A DNA stretch of 64,000 bases from the NCBI RefSeq assembly GCF_013410775.1, contig NZ_JACCFH010000001.1, positions 3,844,001-3,908,000 of the forward strand, in the 5' to 3' direction. Below are positions 46,540 through 54,844 of this stretch, in pieces. The notes under the pieces were generated by a model, which worked only from the letters and a program-made list of their open reading frames with translations, was not told the DNA's origin and searched no databases. The DNA is from Sphaerotilus montanus (lineage in GTDB: Bacteria > Pseudomonadota > Gammaproteobacteria > Burkholderiales > Burkholderiaceae_C). Within the stretch, counting starts at the first letter, position 1. Each line of letters opens with the position of its first letter. Both the position numbers and the translations under genes were made by a program.

Positions 46540-47337
46540 TCAGCGGCTCGGTGGCCGGTGCAGGTCGCGGTAGTCCTGGCACGCTGCACCAAAGGCGCGC
46601 AGCATCGCCATGGAGACCGGGTTGTCAGCCGCCTGCCACTCCGGATGCCATTGAACGCCGAGGGCAAATCCGGGGCTGTCCGCCACCGAGAAGGCCTCGA
46701 CCAGACCGTCGGGCGCGAGGGCCTCGACGCGCAGTCCTTCGGCCAGGCGGCGCACGCCCTGGCCGTGGACACTGTTGACCATCACTTCGTCGCGGGCGAG
46801 TACCCGCGCCAGCAGTCCGCCGGGCTGCACCTGCACGGGGTGCGACAGGCCGTACTGCACCTCGACCGGGTCGTCGCCGCGCGCGCGGTGGTCGTGCAGA
46901 CCGGCCACCTCCTGCACGGCCTGGTGCAGCGTGCCGCCCAGCGCCACATTGGTTTCCTGGAAGCCGCGGCAGATTGCGAGCAGCGGCATTCCGCGGGCGA
47001 TCACCAGCGGGATCAGCGGCAGGGTCCAGGCATCGCGCACGGCGTCCAGCGGCAGCGCGGGGTCATGCACTGCTTCACCGAAGTGGCCCGGGTGCACGTT
47101 CGAGGGCGAACCGGTCAGCAGTACGCCATCGGCCAGATCGAGCAAGGTGTCGAATTCCGCGGGGCTGGCCGACGGCACGATCAGCGGCAGGGCGCCGGCG
47201 AGCCGCACGGCATCGAGGTACTTCTTGCCCGCGATGTGGAAGGGATGCTGTCCGAGCATCCGGTTGCAGGCCGGGACGAGGACCACAGGGGGGCTTGAAC
47301 GGGACGGGAGCGCTTGGGTCATTGGAAATGAAACCAT
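46540..47337 (-). CDS. puuD: Gamma-glutamyl-GABA hydrolase PuuD-like (class I glutamine amidotransferase fold)
   Basis: A 265-residue hydrolase that would release GABA from gamma-glutamyl-GABA. The nucleophile is the Cys of LLAICRGFQETNVALGG. The His/Glu pair is in FALGVQWHPEWQA. SVHGQGVRRLA is a further family block. An in-frame ATG at 47322 is an alternative start. It lies between the puuA- and puuB-like genes. Confidence 0.91.
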   Translation of the reverse strand: MVSFPMTQALPSRSSPPVVLVPACNRMLGQHPFHIAGKKYLDAVRLAGALPLIVPSASPAEFDTLLDLADGVLLTGSPSNVHPGHFGEAVHDPALPLDAVRDAWTLPLIPLVIARGMPLLAICRGFQETNVALGGTLHQAVQEVAGLHDHRARGDDPVEVQYGLSHPVQVQPGGLLARVLARDEVMVNSVHGQGVRRLAEGLRVEALAPDGLVEAFSVADSPGFALGVQWHPEWQAADNPVSMAMLRAFGAACQDYRDLHRPPSR

Positions 47338-47413
47338 TGCATGCAGTGTGCCAGCACCATTTCGGTGCTGACCACCGGGTTCCCCCTGAGGCCGGGTCGC
47401 GGAATGGCGTGGA

Positions 47414-48751
47414 TCACAGCAGGTCCCTCAGCCGGTGCCAGAGCATGCCCAGCACCAGCGTGGGCGTGCGCAGCCGCTCTCCGCCGGGGAAGGGGCGGTG
47501 GCGCAGGCGGCCGAAGACATCGAAGCGGCCCGCCTCGCCGCACATCGCTTCGGCGACGAGCTTGCCGGCCAGCCCGGTCAGCGCCAGACCATGGCCGGAG
47601 AAGCCCTGCACCAGGTAGATCGGCGCGCTGGCCGCCCCGTCCGCGGGCAGGCGCACGAATTCGGGCGCGCGGTTCATCGTGATGTCGACGAAGCCGCCCC
47701 AGGCGTGGGTGATCGGGGTGTGCGCCAGGCTCGGGAAGGTGCGCACGATGTGGGCGCGCATCCGGGCGGCGAGGTTCGGTGGCGTCACCGTGCTGTAGCT
47801 GACCTTGCCGCCGTAGAGCAGGCGCTGGTCGGCGGTGGGGCGGAAGTAGTCGAGCGAGAAGTTGTTGTCGCACACCGCCGCGCGGGTCGGCAGCAGCGCG
47901 TCCATCTGCGCGGGCGCCAGCGGCTCGGTCACGGCGACATAGGTACCCACCGGCATGATGCGGGCCGCGGGTGTTGCCGGCAGACCGGCCAGACCGGCCG
48001 AGCCGGTCAGATGGACGTTGCCGGCCAGCAGCACCTGGTCGGCCATCACCTGGCCCTGCGCGGTGCGCAGCAGCGTGACGCTGCGGTGGCGTTCGATGCC
48101 GGTGACGGCGGTGTGTTCGTGGATCACGGCGCCGGCCTGCCACGCGGCGTGGGCCAGCCCCAGCACGTACTTCAGCGGATGCAGGTGGCCGCTGCGCCGG
48201 TCGTAGACGCCGCTGGCGTAGCGGGCGCTGCGGATGTGCAGCGGCAGGGCCGAGGGGTCGAGCCACTGCTGGCGGTAGTCGTAGACCTCGGCCATGCGCT
48301 CGACCCAGGCGCGCAGGGCTGCGGCCTTGCGCGCACTCACTGCCACGGTCAGCGCACCCGACTGCCAGTCGCAGGCGATGCGGTGGCGGTCGCGGCGGGC
48401 ATGGATGAGGGTCAGCGCCTCGATCGTCATGGCCCAGATGCGGCGGGCGTCCCCCAGGCCCAGCTGGGCTTCGATCTCGGCCATGTCGCAGGCCAGCCCC
48501 GGCAGCGCCTGTCCGCCATTGCGGCCGGAGGCTGCCCAGCCGACGCGCTGCCCTTCGAGCAGCACCACCGAGCGGCCACGCTGCGCCAGCTCCAGCGCCG
48601 CCGACAGCCCGGCGAGCCCCCCGCCCACGACCGCGACATCGGCCCGCACCTCACCGTCCAGTGGCAGGTGGGCCGGGCGGCGCGCCACTCCTTCGGCATA
48701 CCAGGAATGCCGGGCGAGGGCCAGATCGGTGTGCAGCAGCGAACGAGTCAG
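47414..48751 (-). CDS. puuB: FAD-dependent gamma-glutamylputrescine oxidase PuuB-like, probable CTG start
   Basis: A 445-residue DadA-type oxidoreductase that would oxidise gamma-glutamylputrescine to the aldehyde with H2O2 release. The FAD motif ADVAVVGGGLAGLSAALELA, GWAASGRNGGQ and GGFVDITMNRAPEF plus YLVQGFSGHGLALTGLAGKL are family blocks. The first ordinary start, GTG at 48688, would remove the segment HSWYAEG that matches the N-terminus of PuuB proteins. A CTG at 48751 sits five bases after GGAGG and restores it; no ATG, GTG or TTG is available in frame further up. The start is therefore inferred as CTG. Confidence 0.85.
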   Translation of the reverse strand: MTRSLLHTDLALARHSWYAEGVARRPAHLPLDGEVRADVAVVGGGLAGLSAALELAQRGRSVVLLEGQRVGWAASGRNGGQALPGLACDMAEIEAQLGLGDARRIWAMTIEALTLIHARRDRHRIACDWQSGALTVAVSARKAAALRAWVERMAEVYDYRQQWLDPSALPLHIRSARYASGVYDRRSGHLHPLKYVLGLAHAAWQAGAVIHEHTAVTGIERHRSVTLLRTAQGQVMADQVLLAGNVHLTGSAGLAGLPATPAARIMPVGTYVAVTEPLAPAQMDALLPTRAAVCDNNFSLDYFRPTADQRLLYGGKVSYSTVTPPNLAARMRAHIVRTFPSLAHTPITHAWGGFVDITMNRAPEFVRLPADGAASAPIYLVQGFSGHGLALTGLAGKLVAEAMCGEAGRFDVFGRLRHRPFPGGERLRTPTLVLGMLWHRLRDLL

Positions 48752-48829
48752 GCGAGCCTCCGCGAGGGGTGGTCGGCCGGCGTCACAGCCGCCGGTTCGA
48801 CCCCATTGTGGCCGAGCCTGCGCAAGATG

Positions 48830-50152
48830 TCACACCACGCGCCGGATCGCCGCGGCCACGGTCTCGACGATCTGCCCGATCTGCTCGGCCGAGATGATCA
48901 GCGGCGGCGACAGCGCGATGGTGTCGCCGGTGGTGCGGATCATCACGCCGTGTGCGAAGCAGTCGAGGAACACGTCGAACGCCCGCTTGCCCGGCTCGCC
49001 CGGACGCGGCGCCAGCTCGATGCCGCCGACCAGCCCGAAGTTGCGGATGTCCACCACGTGCGGCAGCCCGCGCAGACCGTGCAGCGCCGTGGCGAAGGTG
49101 TCGGCCATCGTGGCGGCGCGCGTGAGCAGACCCTCGTCGGCGTAGGTCGCCAGCGTGCCCAGCCCGGCGGCGCAGGCCAGCGGGTGCGCCGAGTAGGTGT
49201 AGCCGTGGAAGAACTCGATCAGGTGCGCCGGGCCGTTCATGAAGGTGTCGTGGATCGCCTGCTGCACGAACACCGCGCCCATCGGCACGCTGCCGTTGGT
49301 GATGCCCTTGGCGGCGGTGATCATGTCCGGCACCACGCCGAAGGTCTGCGATGCGAAGGGCTGGCCGGTGCGCCCGAAGCCGGTGATGACCTCGTCGAAG
49401 ATCAGCAGGATGCCGTGCTGGTCGCAGATCTTGCGCAGGCGCTGCAGGTAGCCCTGGGGCGGGATCAGCACGCCCGTCGACCCGGCGATCGGCTCGACGA
49501 TAACGGCGGCAATGGTCGAGGCGTCGTGCAGCGCGACCAGGCGCTCCAGGTCGTCGGCGAGGTCGGCGCCGTGCTCGGGCTGGCCGACGCTGAAGGCGTT
49601 GCGGGCCGGGTCGTGGGTGTGGCGGAGGTGGTCCACGCCGGACAGCAGCGTGCCGAACATCTTGCGGTTGGTGACGATGCCGCCGACCGAGATGCCGCCG
49701 AAGTTGACGCCGTGGTAACCGCGCTCGCGGCCGATCAGGCGGGTGCGGCTGCCTTCGCCGCGCACGCGGTGGTAGGCCAGCGCCATCTTCAGCGCCGTCT
49801 CGACCGACTCCGAGCCGGAGTTGGTGAAGAACACGCGGTTCAGCCCAGCCGGGGTCAGCTTGGCCAGCTCGTCGGCGAGTTCGAACGCCTTCGGGTGGCC
49901 CATCTGGAAGGGCGGCGCGTAGTCCATCTCGCCGGCCTGCTGCTGGATGGCCTGCACGATCTTCGGCCGCGCGTGGCCGGCGTTGACGCACCAGAGGCCC
50001 GCCACGCCGTCCAGGATCTGGCGGCCGTCGTCGGTCCAGTAGTGCATGCCCTCGGCGCGGGCGAGCATCCGCGGCGCCTGCTTGAACTGGCGGTTGGCGG
50101 TGAAGGGCATCCAGTAGGCGTCGAGGCGGGGGTCGTGGTCGGCAGTGGTCAT
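48830..50152 (-). CDS. Omega-amino acid:pyruvate aminotransferase (class III)
   Basis: A 440-residue PLP aminotransferase close to beta-alanine:pyruvate transaminases. The opening RLDAYWMPFTANRQFKQAPR, then GLWCVNAGHARP, FFTNSGSESVETALKMALAY and PLP Lys region AAKGITNGSVPMGAVF are typical. It could act on putrescine, GABA or beta-alanine. It heads the leftward polyamine locus, divergent from the Lrp-type regulator. The start at 50152 matches the family; the longer ORF adds an unsupported leader. Confidence 0.9.
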   Translation of the reverse strand: MTTADHDPRLDAYWMPFTANRQFKQAPRMLARAEGMHYWTDDGRQILDGVAGLWCVNAGHARPKIVQAIQQQAGEMDYAPPFQMGHPKAFELADELAKLTPAGLNRVFFTNSGSESVETALKMALAYHRVRGEGSRTRLIGRERGYHGVNFGGISVGGIVTNRKMFGTLLSGVDHLRHTHDPARNAFSVGQPEHGADLADDLERLVALHDASTIAAVIVEPIAGSTGVLIPPQGYLQRLRKICDQHGILLIFDEVITGFGRTGQPFASQTFGVVPDMITAAKGITNGSVPMGAVFVQQAIHDTFMNGPAHLIEFFHGYTYSAHPLACAAGLGTLATYADEGLLTRAATMADTFATALHGLRGLPHVVDIRNFGLVGGIELAPRPGEPGKRAFDVFLDCFAHGVMIRTTGDTIALSPPLIISAEQIGQIVETVAAAIRRVV

Positions 50153-50294
50153 GGCGGTCGGCGGGTTGGCAGCGGGGAGACGGCGTGAAGGCTCCAGTCT
50201 AGGCAGGGACACACGCAACAGGGTTGCCATTTGAGGGTGCCAATGCAGCGGCTGCGCTCTAGAATTGTGCGAATCGAACCCTCAGCGCAACAAC

Positions 50295-50774
50295 ATGGCC
50301 GACCCCTCCACGCCCGTGCAACTCGATGCCACCGACCGCGCCCTGCTGCGCCAGCTCCAGCTGGATGCGCGGCAGTCGAATGTCGAACTGGCCGAGCAGG
50401 TGCACCTTTCGCCGTCGGCCTGCCTGCGGCGGGTGCGGCGGCTGGAGGAGGGCGGTGTCATCGCCCGTTATGTCGCGCTGCTCGATCCGCGCGCGGTCGG
50501 GCAGAGCGGCATCTCCTACACCGTGGTCAATGTCGAGCGCACGACCACCGAGGCGCTGCGGCGCTTCGAGGAGGCGGTGCGGGCAGAGCCGTCGATCCTC
50601 GACTGCTTCTACGTCGCCGGGGGCAACGACTACCTGATCCGCTTCACCTACCGCGATGCCGACGACCTGGAGCGCTTCCACGCCGAGGTGCTGACGCGGC
50701 TGCCGGGCGTGATGCGGCTGAACTCGATGCTGGTGCTGCGCACGGTCAAGAAGACCACCGCGCTGGAGGTGTGA
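50295..50774 (+). CDS. Lrp/AsnC-family transcriptional regulator
   Basis: A 159-residue feast/famine regulator. The helix-turn-helix is in NVELAEQVHLSPSACLRRVRRLE and the RAM domain covers about 80-159 with DCFYVAGGNDYLIRF. It is divergent from the omega-aminotransferase with about 140 bp between starts, so it is the likeliest regulator of the polyamine locus. Effector unknown. ATG at 50295 chosen over an in-frame start at 50265. Confidence 0.9.
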   Translation: MADPSTPVQLDATDRALLRQLQLDARQSNVELAEQVHLSPSACLRRVRRLEEGGVIARYVALLDPRAVGQSGISYTVVNVERTTTEALRRFEEAVRAEPSILDCFYVAGGNDYLIRFTYRDADDLERFHAEVLTRLPGVMRLNSMLVLRTVKKTTALEV

Positions 50775-50776
50775 CG

Positions 50777-51430
50777 ATGGCCAGGTCCATGCCCGATGCC
50801 GGACTGCAGGTCGAGCGCCTGCGCTTCCATTTCCCGCACCACGCGCTGTTCACCGACTGGTCAGCGCAGTTCGGCCCCGGCCTGGGTCTGGTGCGTGGCG
50901 GCGATGGCAGCGGCAAGTCGACGCTGCTGCGGCTGCTGGCCGGGTCGCTGGCGCCGCAGGCGGGGCGGCTGGTGCTGAACGGTGCCGACCTGGCGCAGCA
51001 TCCGCTGGCCTACCGGGCGCAGGTCTTCTGGTGCGATCCGGCGGACGAGGCACTGGACGGGCTGGGCGCGCGGGACTATCTGGCGCTGCGCCAGTCGCAG
51101 CATCCGGGCTGGGACGCGGCGGTGCTGGCGGAGGATCTGGAGGCACTCGGGCTGCTGCCGCACCTCGACAAGCCGCTCTATGCACTGTCCACCGGCACGC
51201 GGCGCAAGCTGCGGCTGGCGGCGGGGCTGGCCAGCGGGGCGCCGCTGACGCTGTTCGACGATCCGCTGGCGGCGCTGGACCTGCGCTCCGCGGACTATGT
51301 GCTCGACAGGCTGGACGACTGCGCGGAGGCCGCTGACCGCGTCGTCATCGTCGCCCACCATGCGGCGCTGGACGGCGTGCCGCTGGCCACGCTGGTCGAT
51401 CTGCCCGGCGACGGCTCCGCATCCTCGTAG
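50777..51430 (+). CDS. ABC-type ATPase domain protein without permease partner
   Basis: A 217-residue ATPase of CcmA-like size. Walker A GGDGSGKST is at 41-49, signature LSTGT at 137-141 and Walker B LTLFDD at 157-162. The residue at the catalytic Glu position is Asp (D162), which usually slows hydrolysis. The switch His is in VVIVAHH. It follows the Lrp gene by 2 bp. No membrane partner is adjacent. The 3' end overlaps the opposite-strand GNAT gene by 136 bp. Confidence 0.8.
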   Translation: MARSMPDAGLQVERLRFHFPHHALFTDWSAQFGPGLGLVRGGDGSGKSTLLRLLAGSLAPQAGRLVLNGADLAQHPLAYRAQVFWCDPADEALDGLGARDYLALRQSQHPGWDAAVLAEDLEALGLLPHLDKPLYALSTGTRRKLRLAAGLASGAPLTLFDDPLAALDLRSADYVLDRLDDCAEAADRVVIVAHHAALDGVPLATLVDLPGDGSASS

Positions 51431-52026
51431 GCGGCGAAGGCCTGCGCGCGCCGCTGGCGCTGCCAGCTCGCGCGGTCCACCTCGAACACCAGCGAGGGGC
51501 GTGCAGCGCCGGACTCGCTGTCACGCAGTGCCTCGCCGCGCAGGTGCAGCCCGACCAGTTCCATCAGCTGCTGCGAGGCGCGGTTGTCGGTCGAGGTGAT
51601 GCCGACCAGCCGCTCCACCCCGGACTGCTGGAACGCCGCATCCACGCACATCCGCCCCAGCTCCAGGCTGATGCGCCCGTGCCAGTAACGCGCATGGGTC
51701 CACAGGCCCATCTCCAGCGTGCCTTCGGCTTCGCCCGCACCCGCCGGCTGGAACCGGAACAGGGAAACCCACGCCCCGGTCTCCTTGAGTACGGCCGAAA
51801 CCGAGGCCATCTTGCCGGTCCGCGTCGCTTCAATGACCGACTCCACCCGTCGATATACCTCCCATTCACTGCCCGGTTGATCCCAGAGCAGGTGCTGGTT
51901 GAAGGCCGGGTTCCGGGTCGCGTCGAACAGGGGCCAGGTGTCGGACAGGCACACCGGGCGGAGTGCCAGGCGCTTGCTGTAGACCGAGATCAGTCGGGCC
52001 GTCAGGTCATGGAAATCGGTTGGCAT
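51295..52026 (-). CDS. GNAT-family N-acetyltransferase (RimJ/RimL-like)
   Basis: A 243-residue acetyltransferase with the RimJ/RimL-type layout: LALRPVCLSDTWPLFDATRNP, then SLELGRMCVDAAFQQSGVERLVGITSTDNRASQQLMEL in parts, which holds the acetyl-CoA region and the conserved Asn. The last 45 residues are Ser/Ala-rich and coincide with the antisense of the ABC gene; the functional domain probably ends near 51430. The substrate may be a ribosomal-protein or small-molecule amine. Confidence 0.8.
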   Translation of the reverse strand: MPTDFHDLTARLISVYSKRLALRPVCLSDTWPLFDATRNPAFNQHLLWDQPGSEWEVYRRVESVIEATRTGKMASVSAVLKETGAWVSLFRFQPAGAGEAEGTLEMGLWTHARYWHGRISLELGRMCVDAAFQQSGVERLVGITSTDNRASQQLMELVGLHLRGEALRDSESGAARPSLVFEVDRASWQRQRRAQAFAAYEDAEPSPGRSTSVASGTPSSAAWWATMTTRSAASAQSSSLSST

Positions 52027-52129
52027 GGGCGGATGGTTCACCGGGTTGAGGACACGCCCGGGTTCTACACCAGGGGCCGCGATGCTGGCCCGGGTGGGGT
52101 GTGCTGGACTTGTGCAGGAGTTGGAATTG

Positions 52130-53848
52130 ATGAAATCGAGTCGGCATTTGTGTGATTTTGTATCTACGGGCTGCCAGCTGACCCAACTTCTGGAGGGTGT
52201 GGGCGAATCGATCGTGCATGTCGATGCGCAGTGGGTGGTGCGGTACTGCAACGACGTCTATCTGCGCGGCATGGGCCTGCGCGCCGAGCAGGTGATCGGC
52301 AAGACGCCCTTCGACTACCACCCGGGCTTCCGCCGCTCGATCTTCTTCGACACCATCGAGGCCTGCCGGCGCGATGGCCAGCCGCGCATGGCCATCGGCT
52401 ATTCCACCGCGGTGCAGCGCTGGCTGATGGTGCGCGTCTACCCGCACGAGGGCGGGATGATGTCGCTGGCCAACGATGCGACCGAGTCGGTCGTGCGCCA
52501 GTTCCAGCTCGCGCAGGAGGCGCTGCGCGACCCGCTCACCCGCGTGGGCAACCAGCGTGCGATGGAACAGGACATCAAGGCGCTGGTCGACCGCGGCGAG
52601 ACCTTCTCGCTGGTGCTGTTCAGCCTGCGCCGCTTCAACACGATCAACGACTCGCTGGGCCATTCCCAGGGCGATCTGGCGCTGATGGAAATCGCCTCGC
52701 GCCTGCAGTCGGTCACGCGGGACCACGAGCATCTCTACCGGCTCAATGGCGTGGAGTTCGTGCTGCTGACGCCAGCGCAAGGCGAGGCCCTGCAGGAGCG
52801 CACCGATGCGCTCGCAGCGCGGCTCGGCGAGCCGATCACGATGCGGGGCCAGAATTTCCGGCTCGGCGCGGCCTTCGGGGTGGTCGGTGCGCCGGACCAC
52901 GGCGATGCACCCGAGGTGCTGCTGCGCCGCGCCGCGCTGGCGCTGCGCTGTGCCAAGCGCAGTGCAGGCGAGCAGATCGTCCACTTCGACGACCGGCTGG
53001 AAGCGGCTGGCCGGCTGCGCATGGCGCTGGAGGGGGATTTCCGCGCCGCCCTGCAGCGCCACGGTGACAGCGACGGCCTGGCGCTGGCGCTGCAACCGAA
53101 GGGGCGCCTGAAGGACGGCCATGTGGTGGGCGCCGAGGCGCTGATCCGCTGGCGCCATGCCGAGCGCGGGCCGCTGTCACCGGCAGATTTCCTGCCGATG
53201 GCACAGGAATGCGGCCTGATGGTGGAGCTGGACCGCTGGGTGCTGGACGAGGCGCTGCGCCTGCAGCGCAACCTGATGAACCTGGGCCACCAGCTGCCGC
53301 TGAGCATCAACCTGTCGGTCGAGGGGCTGGCCGACGTGCAGCTGGCCGGCAACGTCTCGGCGGCGCTGCTGCGCTGGGGCGTGCCGTCCTCGCTGCTGGA
53401 GATCGAGATTCCCGAGGGCGCGCTGATGCGCGACGTGGAGGTGAGCGGCCGGGTGCTGGCGGAGCTGTCGGCGCTGGGCGTGCGCATCAGCATCGACGAC
53501 TTCGGCACCGGCTATTCCTCGTTCGCGTACCTGGCGCGCTTTCCGGTGAGCACGCTGAAGATCGACCGCTCCTTCGTGCGCGACATGTGCACCAAGGCGG
53601 CCAGCAAGACCATCGTGCGCAGCCTGGTGAGCCTGGCGCATGCGCTGTCGATGGACGTGGTGGCCGAAGGCGCCGAGACCGACGCCGAGATGGCCATGCT
53701 GCGCCGCATGCACTGCGACGTGGTGCAGGGCTTCGGCTACGGGCGGCCGCTGCCCTTCGACACCTTCGTGTCCTTCGTCAGCCAGCGCATGAGCGGGGGT
53801 GTCGCCGGGCGGGTCGGCGAAGCCTCGCCGAGCCCCTTCGTCATCTGA
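52130..53848 (+). CDS. PAS-GGDEF-EAL protein, probable c-di-GMP phosphodiesterase
   Basis: A 572-residue cytosolic sensor. The PAS domain is at about 20-120 (ESIVHVDAQWVVRYCNDVYL). The GGDEF domain is degenerate with LNGVEF at 205-210, so cyclase activity is unlikely. The EAL domain is intact: GAEALIRW (E336), INLSVEGL, DDFGTGYSS, KIDRSFVRD, EGAET and QGFGYGRPLP. It should degrade c-di-GMP, and could lower the signal read by the LapD-like receptor. ATG at 52130 follows AGGAG; an in-frame start at 52025 is less likely. Confidence 0.9.
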   Translation: MKSSRHLCDFVSTGCQLTQLLEGVGESIVHVDAQWVVRYCNDVYLRGMGLRAEQVIGKTPFDYHPGFRRSIFFDTIEACRRDGQPRMAIGYSTAVQRWLMVRVYPHEGGMMSLANDATESVVRQFQLAQEALRDPLTRVGNQRAMEQDIKALVDRGETFSLVLFSLRRFNTINDSLGHSQGDLALMEIASRLQSVTRDHEHLYRLNGVEFVLLTPAQGEALQERTDALAARLGEPITMRGQNFRLGAAFGVVGAPDHGDAPEVLLRRAALALRCAKRSAGEQIVHFDDRLEAAGRLRMALEGDFRAALQRHGDSDGLALALQPKGRLKDGHVVGAEALIRWRHAERGPLSPADFLPMAQECGLMVELDRWVLDEALRLQRNLMNLGHQLPLSINLSVEGLADVQLAGNVSAALLRWGVPSSLLEIEIPEGALMRDVEVSGRVLAELSALGVRISIDDFGTGYSSFAYLARFPVSTLKIDRSFVRDMCTKAASKTIVRSLVSLAHALSMDVVAEGAETDAEMAMLRRMHCDVVQGFGYGRPLPFDTFVSFVSQRMSGGVAGRVGEASPSPFVI

Positions 53849-54338
53849 GCGAGACTGCCGCGGCCAGATAAGCGGCGCGCACGGCGTCGATCCGTTGCCG
53901 GTTCACGCCGAAGTCTTCCCGGCCGAGCCGGCTGGCGCTGCGCACCTCGATGACGCCGCCTGCCGGATCGACCCAGAACTCCACGTCGTCCACGAAACGC
54001 AGCCAGCGGGTCTGCGCCTGCGCGTACAGGTAGTCCGGGCGCTGCTCGACGATGGTGACGCCCGGCATGGTCTGCAGCACCGTGGCCAGTGTCTGCATCG
54101 ACGCGGTCGCACTGCCATCCCGCAGGGGCAGCGGCTCGATCACGGCGTAGGCCTGCTGCGGATGGCCGGGAAACAGCCGTGCCTGGCTGCTGACGCTGTT
54201 GCGTGTCAGCGAAGGGGGCTTGAGGCGGCCGTTGGTGACACCGAGGTCGTTCGGCCGCTGGCCGTTCAGCAGGCCGAGCCGCGCGCCGGTCAGCACGGCA
54301 GCCACCAGACTCAGCAGGACCAGGACAAACGTTTTCAT
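53841..54338 (-). CDS. DUF1499-family protein
   Basis: A 165-residue protein with one N-terminal hydrophobic helix or signal (FVLVLLSLVAAVLTGARLG) and a DUF1499 domain with YLYAQAQTRWLRFVDDVEFW and VIEVRSASRLGREDFGVNR. Family function is unknown. The start at ATG 54338 follows AAGG. Its stop overlaps the convergent EAL gene by 8 bp. Confidence 0.85.
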   Translation of the reverse strand: MKTFVLVLLSLVAAVLTGARLGLLNGQRPNDLGVTNGRLKPPSLTRNSVSSQARLFPGHPQQAYAVIEPLPLRDGSATASMQTLATVLQTMPGVTIVEQRPDYLYAQAQTRWLRFVDDVEFWVDPAGGVIEVRSASRLGREDFGVNRQRIDAVRAAYLAAAVSLR

Positions 54339-54362
54339 GGGCACACCTTCCGCCGCCAGCCC

Positions 54363-54683
54363 TCAGGCCTTGGGCACGGGTTGCACGGTCAGGGGACCGA
54401 GGGCGCCGGACGCGATCGCCACGAGGCGGTCGATGTTCGGGTGTTTGCCGGGGAAGGCGTTGGCATCCGCGGTGTGTTCGGCGTAGAGTGCCAGGCCGTC
54501 GAGGGCCGCAGCGGCGTTCAGCGTGCCGTGGCGCTGGGCGAGGGCCTGGTAGACGGCGACGGAGCCAGCCTGTCCGGGGCGGTTGTCCAGCGTGGCGACG
54601 GTGGCGCCGTGCGCATCCAGCAGTTGCAGGCCCGCTAGGTGGTCGATGGCGGGAATGGTCTTGAGCGTGTCAGAGAAAGTCAT
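54363..54683 (-). CDS. DUF2322-family small protein
   Basis: A 106-residue cytosolic protein matching the DUF2322 family: TIPAIDHLAGLQLLDAHGA, DNRPGQAGSVAVYQALAQ and AEHTADANAFPGKHPNIDRL. The family has no assigned function. It lies upstream of the DUF1499 gene on the same strand, 24 bp apart. Confidence 0.85.
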   Translation of the reverse strand: MTFSDTLKTIPAIDHLAGLQLLDAHGATVATLDNRPGQAGSVAVYQALAQRHGTLNAAAALDGLALYAEHTADANAFPGKHPNIDRLVAIASGALGPLTVQPVPKA

Positions 54684-54844
54684 GCCCGCATGCTACCGCC
54701 GAGCTGCGGCGGTCTCACCAGAAAGCGCGAGAAGCCCCGTCCTTCAGGGCGGGGAGGTAGAGCGCAGGCTCGCGCAGCGAGCCGTTGGCTTGGTGGATGA
54801 GTTTCCTGTGGCATGGTTGACTGGCTTTGTATACAGTATCGATC

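Noticed and set aside
54697-54715. ACCGCCG/CGGCGGT hairpin upstream of the DUF2322 gene as part of the tnpB element
   Set aside because: It has no counterpart at the right end and no T run; it may just be 5' leader of the DUF2322 gene.
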